Shown piece after piece: positions 26,686 through 33,937 of a DNA stretch of 64,000 nt. The stretch is from Microbulbifer yueqingensis. Lineage in GTDB: Bacteria; Pseudomonadota; Gammaproteobacteria; Pseudomonadales; Cellvibrionaceae. Position 1 is the stretch's first letter. Each line of letters opens with the position of its first letter. Made by a program: the position numbers and the translations under genes. The DNA is taken from assembly GCF_900100355.1 (NCBI RefSeq), contig NZ_FNFH01000002.1, positions 558,001-622,000 of the forward strand. Reading direction: 5' to 3'. The notes under the pieces were generated by a model. That model saw only the letters and a program-made list of their open reading frames with translations. It had not been told where the DNA came from and ran no database searches.

Positions 26686-27072
26686 ATGCCCCTTGCCCTT
26701 ACGCGCATATTGCTGATTACCTTGGCGCTGGCCCTGAACGGCCAGGCTTTCGCGGCACCCTGTGCCGGGGGCAAGAGCGGCGGCGAGCAGGGTGGTGAGC
26801 ATCACCAGTCCGGGCACACAGTAAAACACTGCGCCCCCGAGGCCCATCACTGTGCCGCAGCAGGCACCGCCCGCTTCTCCAAAGTACAGGATAGCGGCAC
26901 CGAGAGCTGCGAGCAGGCCTGCAGCTGCTGCCCGGGCCACTGCGCAAGCGCTGTGCCGGGGAACGAACTCACCGGAGCTGCCAATCACTACGCCATTGCC
27001 AGCACCCTTTACTCTGAAATCCACTCCACTCCCCACCCCGAAACAGCCTTGCGGCCTCCAATTACCGCCTGA
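26686..27072 (+). CDS. Secreted Cys/His-rich protein, paralog of 32841-33263
   Basis: 128 residues: Sec signal peptide (MPLALTRILLITLALALNG, cleavage after FA), a His-rich segment, and a Cys cluster CEQACSCCPGHCASAVP around residues 80-96 followed by a tail ending ALRPPITA. Cluster and RPPI tail are shared with the protein at 32841, giving a small family. An ATG at 26656 is an alternative start. Soft-metal binding in the periplasm is inferred from Cys/His content and the copper-resistance neighbours; no named family is claimed. Confidence 0.7.
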   Translation: MPLALTRILLITLALALNGQAFAAPCAGGKSGGEQGGEHHQSGHTVKHCAPEAHHCAAAGTARFSKVQDSGTESCEQACSCCPGHCASAVPGNELTGAANHYAIASTLYSEIHSTPHPETALRPPITA

Positions 27073-27313
27073 CACAGGACAGGTGCGCCCTGGCGTTGCC
27101 GAGCCCCCGCGGGCGAGCGCACGCGAAGCTTAACCTGCACGCCTGTTAAATGCCGGTGCTGAAGGCACATCATCGAAAGCTTCCAGCAACGTCTCACAGA
27201 AACCTGCTTTTGTCTTAGGACCATATGGAGTGGCTCTCCGGGCTGCAGCGCGTACCGCTGCGCGCGGGCCCCGCAGCGCCGCCGAAAAAAATATAGAACT
27301 ACAGGACACAGAG

Positions 27314-30043
27314 ATGACTCGTCACAGCAATAAAATGACCAGAACCCCGCTCTTCGTCGCCCTGGCTGCCGCAGCAGCCGGCTATGGCCAGCTGGCACTT
27401 GCCCAGGGGGATACGCCCGCAGCCAAGCCCGAAATCGAGGAAGTAAGCGTTACCGGCTCTCGCATCAAGCGCGCCGACATCGAGGGCGTCGGCCCGGTAA
27501 CAGTGCTGAGCGAGGCCTCCATCGAGGCCACCGGCCACAGCTCGCTGGAGAACCTGCTGCAGTCCATCCCGGCCGCTGCCGGCTTCGGTGGCAACCAGAC
27601 CAATGCCTACTGGACTTCCAACGGCTGGGGCACCCCGCAGATCAACCTCCGCGGCCTGGGCATCAACCGCACCCTGGTAATGGTCAACGGCCGCCGCGTG
27701 GTGAACGGCGGCACCGGCGCCAACAGCAGTGTCGACCTGTCCATGATCCCGATGTCACTGATTTCCAGCATCGAGGTACTGAAAGACGGGGCCTCGGCCA
27801 CCTATGGTGCCGATGCGGTGGCCGGGGTGGTCAACCTGATTACCAAGAAGCAATTCGACGGCCTGGAGATTGAAGGCAAGTACGGCCAGACCGCGCTCGG
27901 CGACGGCGAGGAAACGGTTCTCGATCTGACCTGGGGTATTTCCGGTGACCGTGGCAACCTGATGGTCAACATGAGCTACCAGGACAATGGGCCCTCCCCC
28001 CTCGTCGACCGCGTACCCTGCCCGCTCACCGGCGACAGCTATACCGAGTGCAGCGGCAGTTCTTCCACCATCGGTGGCCGCACTACCCTGCCCGCCGGGG
28101 CGGTGCTGGCCGATGGCACCGTGCTGACCGAGCCCACCCGGATCAACTTCAACCAGGACCCGAACGGCGACGGCGACTTTTACGAGCGTTACGACGGCGC
28201 CAAGCACGGCTTCAACTACAACCCTTACTTCAATGCCGTGCAGCCGATCGAGCGCTTCAGCTTCACCACGCTCGGCAACTTCGCGATCTCCGACTCGGCC
28301 AGCCTGTTCACCGAGCTGATGTTCACCAATCGCCAGTCAATGCAGCCTGCATCGCCGGCGAGCCTGTCCGGCATCGCCTACTCCGCCGATCACCCGACCA
28401 ACCCCACCGGCACCGACTTCGTGCTGGAGCGGCGCCGCCTGCTGGAGAACGGCGCGCGCGACTTCTACCAGGAGGTGGACACCTGGCGCGCGGTGACGGG
28501 CATCGAGGGCGATATCAATGGCAACTGGGGCTATGAGGTCGCCTTCAACTGGGGCCGCAATACCGCCACCGACGCCATCGCCAACAACATCAACATGCAG
28601 CGCGTCGGCGAGACCCTCGACCCCAGCCTGTGCGGCATGAACGGCATCCCCTGCGCCGACTACCTCGGCTACGGTGACGTCACCGTCGATGTGCTGGACT
28701 ATATCGTGTTCAACCAGGAGGGCACTGGCGGCAACGAGCAGAAGAGCCTCAGCGCCAACGTGAATGGCGACCTGTTCGAGCTGCCCGCCGGCACCGTCGG
28801 CTTTGCGGCCGGCATGGAGTGGCGCGAGGACAGCGGCTGGCGCAAGCCCGACTCGCTGGTACAGGCAGGCTATGCGCTGGGCAACCAGGCGGACCCCATC
28901 TCCGGCTCCACCGAGGCCCGCGAGGTGTATGCCGAGATGCTGGTACCGGTCCTGGCCGGGCTGCCGCTGGTGCAGTCCCTCGATGTGGACCTGGCGATGC
29001 GTTACTCCGACTATGACCTGTTCGACGGCGAGGACACCTACAAGGCTGGCCTGAACTGGCAGGTGAACGACATGCTGAAGGTGCGCGGCACCATGACCAC
29101 CGCCTTCCGCGTACCCAACGTGCCGGAGCTGTTCGGCGGCGTATCCGAGGGCAACCTGACCACCGTTGACCCCTGCTCCGACTACGCCTCGCTGGATCCC
29201 TCCAGCACCGTCTACCAGAACTGCCAGGCGGCGGGCGTACCGCTGAACTACACCCAGCTGGGCACCACCATCCTGACCGATCGCGGCGGCAACCAGGACC
29301 TGACCCCGGAGAGTGCAGAGACCTTCACCCTGGGCCTGGTACTGCAGCCGCTGGACGGCCTGTCGCTCACCCTCGACTACTTTGATATCGAGATCGACGA
29401 CGCCATCCGCGAGGTCTCCGGCTCCACCAAGCTCGCCATGTGTTACGAGTCAGCCAACCTGGGCCACGCGTTCTGCGCACCGGACCAGCACACCCGCAAC
29501 CCGGTCAATGGCGACGTGAACTACCTGTCCACACAGAAGTTCAACACCGGCATGGAATCCATGCAGGGCATCGACTTCGGCGCGCTGTACGATTTCGATT
29601 TCGCCGGCCTGTCGCATACGCTGGACTTCAAGGCCTCGTACCTGAAGGAATATGAGACCGTGGCGTTCGACGGGGACGAGCCGTTTGTGCTCGCCGGCTA
29701 CATCGGCAGCGGCAACGGCGGCTACCCGCACTGGCGCACCAATACCTCGCTCACCACGCGCGGTAACCAGTGGAGCGGCACCTACTCGATCCGCATGATC
29801 GGCGAGGGTGACGACTTCAACGCGGACAGTGGTATCGGCTCCAGCATGCCCAACATCTTCTACCACAATGTGCAGTTCTCCTACGCGATGAGCGAAGCAC
29901 TGCGGATGAGTGTGGGTATCGACAACCTGTTCGACCAGGAGGCGCCGCGGGTGGCCAGCTGGACGGACGGTAACACCGACACCATGACCTACGACCTGGC
30001 CGGCATGCGCAGCTACCTGCGGATGACCTACCGGTTCGACTGA
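27314..30043 (+). CDS. TonB-dependent outer membrane receptor of the PepSY module
   Basis: 909-residue receptor: signal peptide (to ALAQGD), TonB-box region EEVSVTGSRIKRAD, plug with INLRGLGINRTLVMVNGRRV and EVLKDGASATYGADAVAGVVN, and a barrel ending RMTYRFD. The plug style is that of the large SRIKR group, in which substrates are diverse. Start at 27314 has AGGA upstream. Two PepSY genes follow after a hairpin, and Cys-rich secreted proteins bracket the set, which suggests a metal or metal-chelate substrate (inference). It is not a close BtuB or OprC look-alike. Confidence 0.9.
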   Translation: MTRHSNKMTRTPLFVALAAAAAGYGQLALAQGDTPAAKPEIEEVSVTGSRIKRADIEGVGPVTVLSEASIEATGHSSLENLLQSIPAAAGFGGNQTNAYWTSNGWGTPQINLRGLGINRTLVMVNGRRVVNGGTGANSSVDLSMIPMSLISSIEVLKDGASATYGADAVAGVVNLITKKQFDGLEIEGKYGQTALGDGEETVLDLTWGISGDRGNLMVNMSYQDNGPSPLVDRVPCPLTGDSYTECSGSSSTIGGRTTLPAGAVLADGTVLTEPTRINFNQDPNGDGDFYERYDGAKHGFNYNPYFNAVQPIERFSFTTLGNFAISDSASLFTELMFTNRQSMQPASPASLSGIAYSADHPTNPTGTDFVLERRRLLENGARDFYQEVDTWRAVTGIEGDINGNWGYEVAFNWGRNTATDAIANNINMQRVGETLDPSLCGMNGIPCADYLGYGDVTVDVLDYIVFNQEGTGGNEQKSLSANVNGDLFELPAGTVGFAAGMEWREDSGWRKPDSLVQAGYALGNQADPISGSTEAREVYAEMLVPVLAGLPLVQSLDVDLAMRYSDYDLFDGEDTYKAGLNWQVNDMLKVRGTMTTAFRVPNVPELFGGVSEGNLTTVDPCSDYASLDPSSTVYQNCQAAGVPLNYTQLGTTILTDRGGNQDLTPESAETFTLGLVLQPLDGLSLTLDYFDIEIDDAIREVSGSTKLAMCYESANLGHAFCAPDQHTRNPVNGDVNYLSTQKFNTGMESMQGIDFGALYDFDFAGLSHTLDFKASYLKEYETVAFDGDEPFVLAGYIGSGNGGYPHWRTNTSLTTRGNQWSGTYSIRMIGEGDDFNADSGIGSSMPNIFYHNVQFSYAMSEALRMSVGIDNLFDQEAPRVASWTDGNTDTMTYDLAGMRSYLRMTYRFD

Positions 30044-30055
30044 GACATTCACGGC

Positions 30056-30076
30056 GGCGGGAGTTAAACTCCCGCC
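30056..30076 (+). terminator. Hairpin between receptor and PepSY gene
   Basis: Perfect 9-bp stem GGCGGGAGT / ACTCCCGCC with a 3-base loop, 13 bases after the receptor stop. No U-tract; likely an attenuator or stabiliser that lowers expression of the membrane genes relative to the receptor. Confidence 0.5.
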
Positions 30077-30118
30077 CAATGTCTAATTTCTCAACAGTTG
30101 TTTTAAAGAGAATAAAGA

Positions 30119-30850
30119 ATGCAAGCGGCATCCCTTTCCAGGAAGGTGCACAAGTGGATTTTCCTGTTTGTCGGAATCCAGGCCCTGCTGTGGACCCTGA
30201 GTGGGGTCTACATGGTGGTGGTGGACCTGGACTTTATCCACGGCGACCACCTGGTAAAAAACCTGCGTGAACCCCTGCCCGGCAGCGACGCGCAACTCGT
30301 ACCCACCGAAACCCTGCTGCGCGAGTACAACAGTCCCCGCTCGGTACAACTGAAAGCGATCCAGGGAAAACCGTTCTATATCCTGCGCGATGAGGATGGA
30401 GCACACCTGATCGACGCCCGCAACGGTATGGAGCAATCCCCCATCGACCGGGCGCGCGCCGTGGAGCTGGCGGAGTACTACTATGCCGGCGAGACCCCGG
30501 CCGTGGCAGCGGAGCTGATCGAGGACAACCCACCCACCGAGCTGCAGTCGCGCCCCCTGCCCCTGTGGCGCATCGACTTCGATGACCGCTACGGCACCAG
30601 TTTCTATATCGACCCGGACACCGGCTCGCTGGTGACCCGGCGCCATGACTACTGGCGCGCATTCGACTTCTTCTGGATGCTGCACATCATGGATTACGAA
30701 GAGCGCGCGGACATCCACAACCCGCTGCTCCTGACCGTAACGCTGGTAAGCCTCGGCGGCGTTATCGCCGGCCTGGTGCTGCTGTTCTACAGCTTCGGCC
30801 GCCGCCGCGGTGACACAGGCACGGCCCCCCAGGCGGGAGGTTCACAATGA
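30119..30850 (+). CDS. PepSY membrane protein (probable haem-binding reductase subunit)
   Basis: 243 residues with two membrane helices: about 13-35 (WIFLFVGIQALLWTLSGVYM) and about 202-226, enclosing a periplasmic PepSY-type region. His11 before the first helix and His189 in FWMLHIMDY near the second are conserved in the neighbouring fusion protein, so they are candidate haem ligands as in PepSY-TM reductases such as FoxB. Its stop overlaps the next start (ATGA), so the two are translationally coupled and probably form a complex. Function is inference; the family is clear. Confidence 0.85.
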   Translation: MQAASLSRKVHKWIFLFVGIQALLWTLSGVYMVVVDLDFIHGDHLVKNLREPLPGSDAQLVPTETLLREYNSPRSVQLKAIQGKPFYILRDEDGAHLIDARNGMEQSPIDRARAVELAEYYYAGETPAVAAELIEDNPPTELQSRPLPLWRIDFDDRYGTSFYIDPDTGSLVTRRHDYWRAFDFFWMLHIMDYEERADIHNPLLLTVTLVSLGGVIAGLVLLFYSFGRRRGDTGTAPQAGGSQ

Positions 30851-32724
30851 ATTTCATCAAGACAGCCCACAAGTGGCTGAGCCTGGTCATCGGCCTGCAG
30901 CTGGCGCTGTGGCTCGCCAGCGGGCTCGCGTTCGCGCTGCTGGACTCCAGCGTGGTCAGCGGCCGCCACCTGGCCGAGCGCCAGCCGGCGCAGGCGATCG
31001 CGCCACAGCAATCGTTGCTCTCCCACGCGGAAATCGCGCGGCGGCATACAGGTGGGGAAATATTCTCTATCCGCCTGCAGCCGGGCCTGGATCGCCCGGT
31101 CTACCGGCTGGAGACGGCTGAAGGAATTGAACTGCGCGATGCCGGTAGCGGCAATGCGCTGGTGATCGACGCCGCGGCAGCCGCCGCTATCGCCGCGCGG
31201 GACTACGCCGGCGACGACAGCCTGATCGGCGAGCCGGTCATGCTCGAATCCGCCACCATGGAAACCCGTGGCCACAGTGGTGCCATCTGGCGGGTGGACG
31301 CGGCCGATGAATTCGGCACCACCCTGTACGTTTCTGCCCGGGACGGGCAGGTGCTCGAACGCCGCAATGATACCTGGCGGCTGTTCGACATCTTCTGGAT
31401 GCTGCACATCATGGACTACACCGAGCGGCAGGATTTCAACAACCCGTTCGTCATCGCCTTCGGTATCGGCGCCCTGCTGATGTCGATCTCCGGCTGCCTG
31501 CTGCTGTTTTCCAGCTTCAGCCGCCACGACTTCAACCTGGTGGCGCTCCTGTCGAGGGGGCGCCGCAGCAAGGTCGCAGTGACCCTGCTGGACCGGGCCG
31601 CGGCACCACTCCGGGAGCTGGCCCTGCCGAGCGGCGCCAACCTGTTCGACGGCCTGGCCGCGAACGGTGTGCAGCTGCCGTCCAACTGTGGCGGCGGCGG
31701 CAGCTGCGGACTGTGCCAGGTGCAGATGCCGGCGGACACCCCGGTCACCGGCAGCGAGAAGGCCCTGCTGTCGCCTGCCGAGCTGGCCGCCGGCTACCGC
31801 CTTGCCTGCCAGCAGCGCGCCAGTGGCGCTACCCGGCTGGTGCTGGACGACGCTGTGCTGCAGGCCGGGCAGTTCGATGCCCAGGTGGTGGCCACGCGCT
31901 TCCTGACGCCCTTCATCAAGGAACTTCGGTTGCGCCCGTTGGGCGGGCGCCCCTTCGACTTCCGCGCGGGCAGTTTCGTGCAGGTGGAGATCCCGCCGCA
32001 CCAGCTGCGCCTGGCGGACATGGCGGTGGAACCCCACTTCCGCGGGGACTGGGACCAGTGGCGCGACACCCCCGGCGGCGCGCACGGCGAAGCGCTGCGG
32101 CGCTCCTACTCCATGGCCAATGCCCCCGGAGAGGTGATGTCCGGCAGCGACGACGGCGATAGCGATATCGTGCTGAACGTGCGCATCCAGCCTCCGCCCC
32201 CGGGCCAGCCGGCGCTGCCGGCCGGCGCCGGCTCCAGCTATATGTTCCACCTGCAGGGCGGCGACCGGGTACAGCTGAGCGGCCCGTTCGGCAGTTTCCA
32301 TGCGCGCGACGGCGAGCGGGAGATGATCCTTATCGGCGGTGGCGCAGGCATGGCGCCGCTGCGCTCGATAATCGTGGACCAGCTGCGCAACCGCCGCACC
32401 CGCCGGCCCATCCGTTTCTGGTACGGCGCCCGCAGCGGGCGCGAAGTGTTCTACGATGACCTGTTCGATACCCTGGCCGCGGAGCACACCAACTTCAGCT
32501 GGCACCTGGGGCTGTCGGAACCGCGCCCGGAAGACAACTGGACGGGCCCCACCGGCTATATCAGCGATATCGCCGCCGAGCAGTACCTGCGACAGCACCC
32601 GGATCTCGGCAAGTGCGAGTTCTACCTGTGCGGCCCGCCGGTCATGCTGAAGGCATCCATCGCCATGCTCACCGGGCTGGGGGTACGGGAGGAACAGATT
32701 TCCTTCGACGACTTCGGTTGCTGA
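30847..32724 (+). CDS. PepSY membrane domain fused to NqrF-like NADH/FAD/2Fe-2S reductase
   Basis: 625 residues in an unusual order. TM1 (about 10-32, His8 at its edge), periplasmic PepSY-type region, FWMLHIMDY (His187), TM2 (about 201-223), then a cytoplasmic 2Fe-2S ferredoxin domain with Cys281, 287, 290 and 321 (SNCGGGGSCGLC ... LAC), an FAD domain with RSYS (419-422) and an NAD domain with IGGGAGMAPLRS (about 495-506), ending FDDFGC as in NqrF. Topology would carry electrons from cytoplasmic NADH through FAD and the cluster to a membrane haem and the periplasm. Annotated NqrF would be misleading: no other nqr gene is present. Confidence 0.9.
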   Translation: MNFIKTAHKWLSLVIGLQLALWLASGLAFALLDSSVVSGRHLAERQPAQAIAPQQSLLSHAEIARRHTGGEIFSIRLQPGLDRPVYRLETAEGIELRDAGSGNALVIDAAAAAAIAARDYAGDDSLIGEPVMLESATMETRGHSGAIWRVDAADEFGTTLYVSARDGQVLERRNDTWRLFDIFWMLHIMDYTERQDFNNPFVIAFGIGALLMSISGCLLLFSSFSRHDFNLVALLSRGRRSKVAVTLLDRAAAPLRELALPSGANLFDGLAANGVQLPSNCGGGGSCGLCQVQMPADTPVTGSEKALLSPAELAAGYRLACQQRASGATRLVLDDAVLQAGQFDAQVVATRFLTPFIKELRLRPLGGRPFDFRAGSFVQVEIPPHQLRLADMAVEPHFRGDWDQWRDTPGGAHGEALRRSYSMANAPGEVMSGSDDGDSDIVLNVRIQPPPPGQPALPAGAGSSYMFHLQGGDRVQLSGPFGSFHARDGEREMILIGGGAGMAPLRSIIVDQLRNRRTRRPIRFWYGARSGREVFYDDLFDTLAAEHTNFSWHLGLSEPRPEDNWTGPTGYISDIAAEQYLRQHPDLGKCEFYLCGPPVMLKASIAMLTGLGVREEQISFDDFGC

Positions 32725-32741
32725 AGGGGCCGCTCGCAATG

Positions 32742-32777
32742 GCCTGCCGGGGCGCCTTGCAAAGCGCCCCGGCAGGC
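32742..32777 (+). terminator. Strong GC hairpin after the PepSY-NqrF gene
   Basis: Perfect 14-bp stem (GCCTGCCGGGGCGC and its complement) with an 8-base loop, 18 bases after the stop. Followed by TCTAATCT rather than a full U-tract. Probably ends or attenuates the receptor-reductase transcript. Confidence 0.65.
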
Positions 32778-32840
32778 TCTAATCTGCGACGACGCTGCCG
32801 GCGATCAAGGCCGGTTCGGCGTCCGGAAAGAAGGTTTCTG

Positions 32841-33263
32841 ATGTATAGGTTCACCGCGCGGGCACTGCTGTTGCTGATGCTGGTCACCGTCTTCGGACAG
32901 GTGGCCGCGCAGGCATGCGTGGACATGCATGGCCAGCTGCCGACCGACAGCGCCGCATCTGCCGAGTCATCAACCTCTTCCCACCACGAAATGAACGTCA
33001 CCACCGGGACAGCGAGCATGGACCACTGCGGCGATGGCCCCATGGGCGACACTGCAGAGTCCGGCCATTGCGCTGACCCCGCCGCTGCCAGCGAGGAATG
33101 TGGCCAGGAATGCACCTGCTGCCCCGGCCACTGCGCCTCGGCGGTCCCCCTGGCAGACCAGCGCACGGCGACGTCGCTGGGCGCCGTGCCCGAGTCCAGC
33201 TATCTTGAAATTGCCTCCAGCGCCCCGCCGGAGAGCGAATTCCGCCCGCCCATCAATCCCTGA
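32841..33263 (+). CDS. Secreted Cys/His-rich protein, paralog of 26686-27072
   Basis: 140 residues: Sec signal peptide (ends VAAQAC), a Met/His-containing middle (SSHHEMNV, MDHCGDGPMGD) and the cluster CGQECTCCPGHCASAVP, then a tail ending SEFRPPINP. The cluster and tail match the protein at 26686. Start at 32841 is supported by AAGG upstream; the frame is open further upstream inside the preceding gene. It sits directly before the DUF411 and copABCD genes, so copper binding or delivery in the periplasm is a reasonable guess. Confidence 0.72.
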   Translation: MYRFTARALLLLMLVTVFGQVAAQACVDMHGQLPTDSAASAESSTSSHHEMNVTTGTASMDHCGDGPMGDTAESGHCADPAAASEECGQECTCCPGHCASAVPLADQRTATSLGAVPESSYLEIASSAPPESEFRPPINP

Positions 33264-33400
33264 CCAGGGGTCCGCGCGTGCTGCGCTATTCCCTCTGACT
33301 ATCCCCGGCGGCATTGCGCTGCGACGGTCTCCTCCTGCCTGGAACCCGCGCCTCACGCCCCTGCCGCCGCTACCCGAATTGCTTTGATGAGAGTCCTGTT

Positions 33401-33910
33401 ATGTATCGCAACCTGAAAACCGTAATCCTCGGCACCCTCGCTGCCGTCACGCTGGCCGCCTGCAGCGGGGAAAAAGCCGGCGCTGAAGACCTGTCCGTTT
33501 CGGCACCGGCGGCGGTCACCCTGACCACCTTCAAGAGCGCCACCTGTGGCTGCTGCGGCAAGTGGGTGGAGCACGCCCGCCACAGCGGTTTCGAAGTCAC
33601 TGCCAAAGACGTCGACGACCTCAACGCGGTCAAGGCCGGCCACGCCATCGCCCCGCGGCACCAGTCGTGCCACACCAGCGTTTCCCCGGAGGGCTACGTC
33701 TTCGAGGGGCATATCCCGGCGAAATATATCCGCCAGTTCCTGCAGAACCCGCCCGCCGGCGCCCGCGGCCTCGCCGTACCGGCCATGCCGCTGGGCAGCC
33801 CGGGAATGGAAGTGGGCGACCGCTTTACCCCCTACGACATCGTGCTGCTGCACGAGGACGGCAGCGAGAGCGTCTACGCGCGCGTGAACGACGCGGCACA
33901 GCAGCACTGA
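33401..33910 (+). CDS. copG: DUF411 copper-resistance lipoprotein (CopG-like)
   Basis: 169-residue periplasmic lipoprotein (lipobox LAAC) of the DUF411/CopG family. The conserved metal site TCGCCGKW and the downstream RHQSCHTS are present, followed by GHIPAKYIRQFL and AVPAMPLGSPGME. CopG proteins are thioredoxin-fold copper proteins found in cop clusters and thought to cycle Cu(I)/Cu(II). It precedes copA by 27 bases, in operon with copA-B-C-D. Confidence 0.9.
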   Translation: MYRNLKTVILGTLAAVTLAACSGEKAGAEDLSVSAPAAVTLTTFKSATCGCCGKWVEHARHSGFEVTAKDVDDLNAVKAGHAIAPRHQSCHTSVSPEGYVFEGHIPAKYIRQFLQNPPAGARGLAVPAMPLGSPGMEVGDRFTPYDIVLLHEDGSESVYARVNDAAQQH

Positions 33911-33937
33911 CCGGCAAGCATTACCAAGAGAACAGCA

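Noticed and set aside
30847-32724. Subunit of a Na+-translocating NADH:quinone reductase
   Set aside because: None of nqrA-E is present and the N-terminus is a PepSY membrane region instead of the NqrF anchor.
30787-32739. 650-codon frame antisense to the PepSY-NqrF gene
   Set aside because: Composition is Gln/His/Val-rich with no motif, and the sense strand encodes an intact multi-domain protein.
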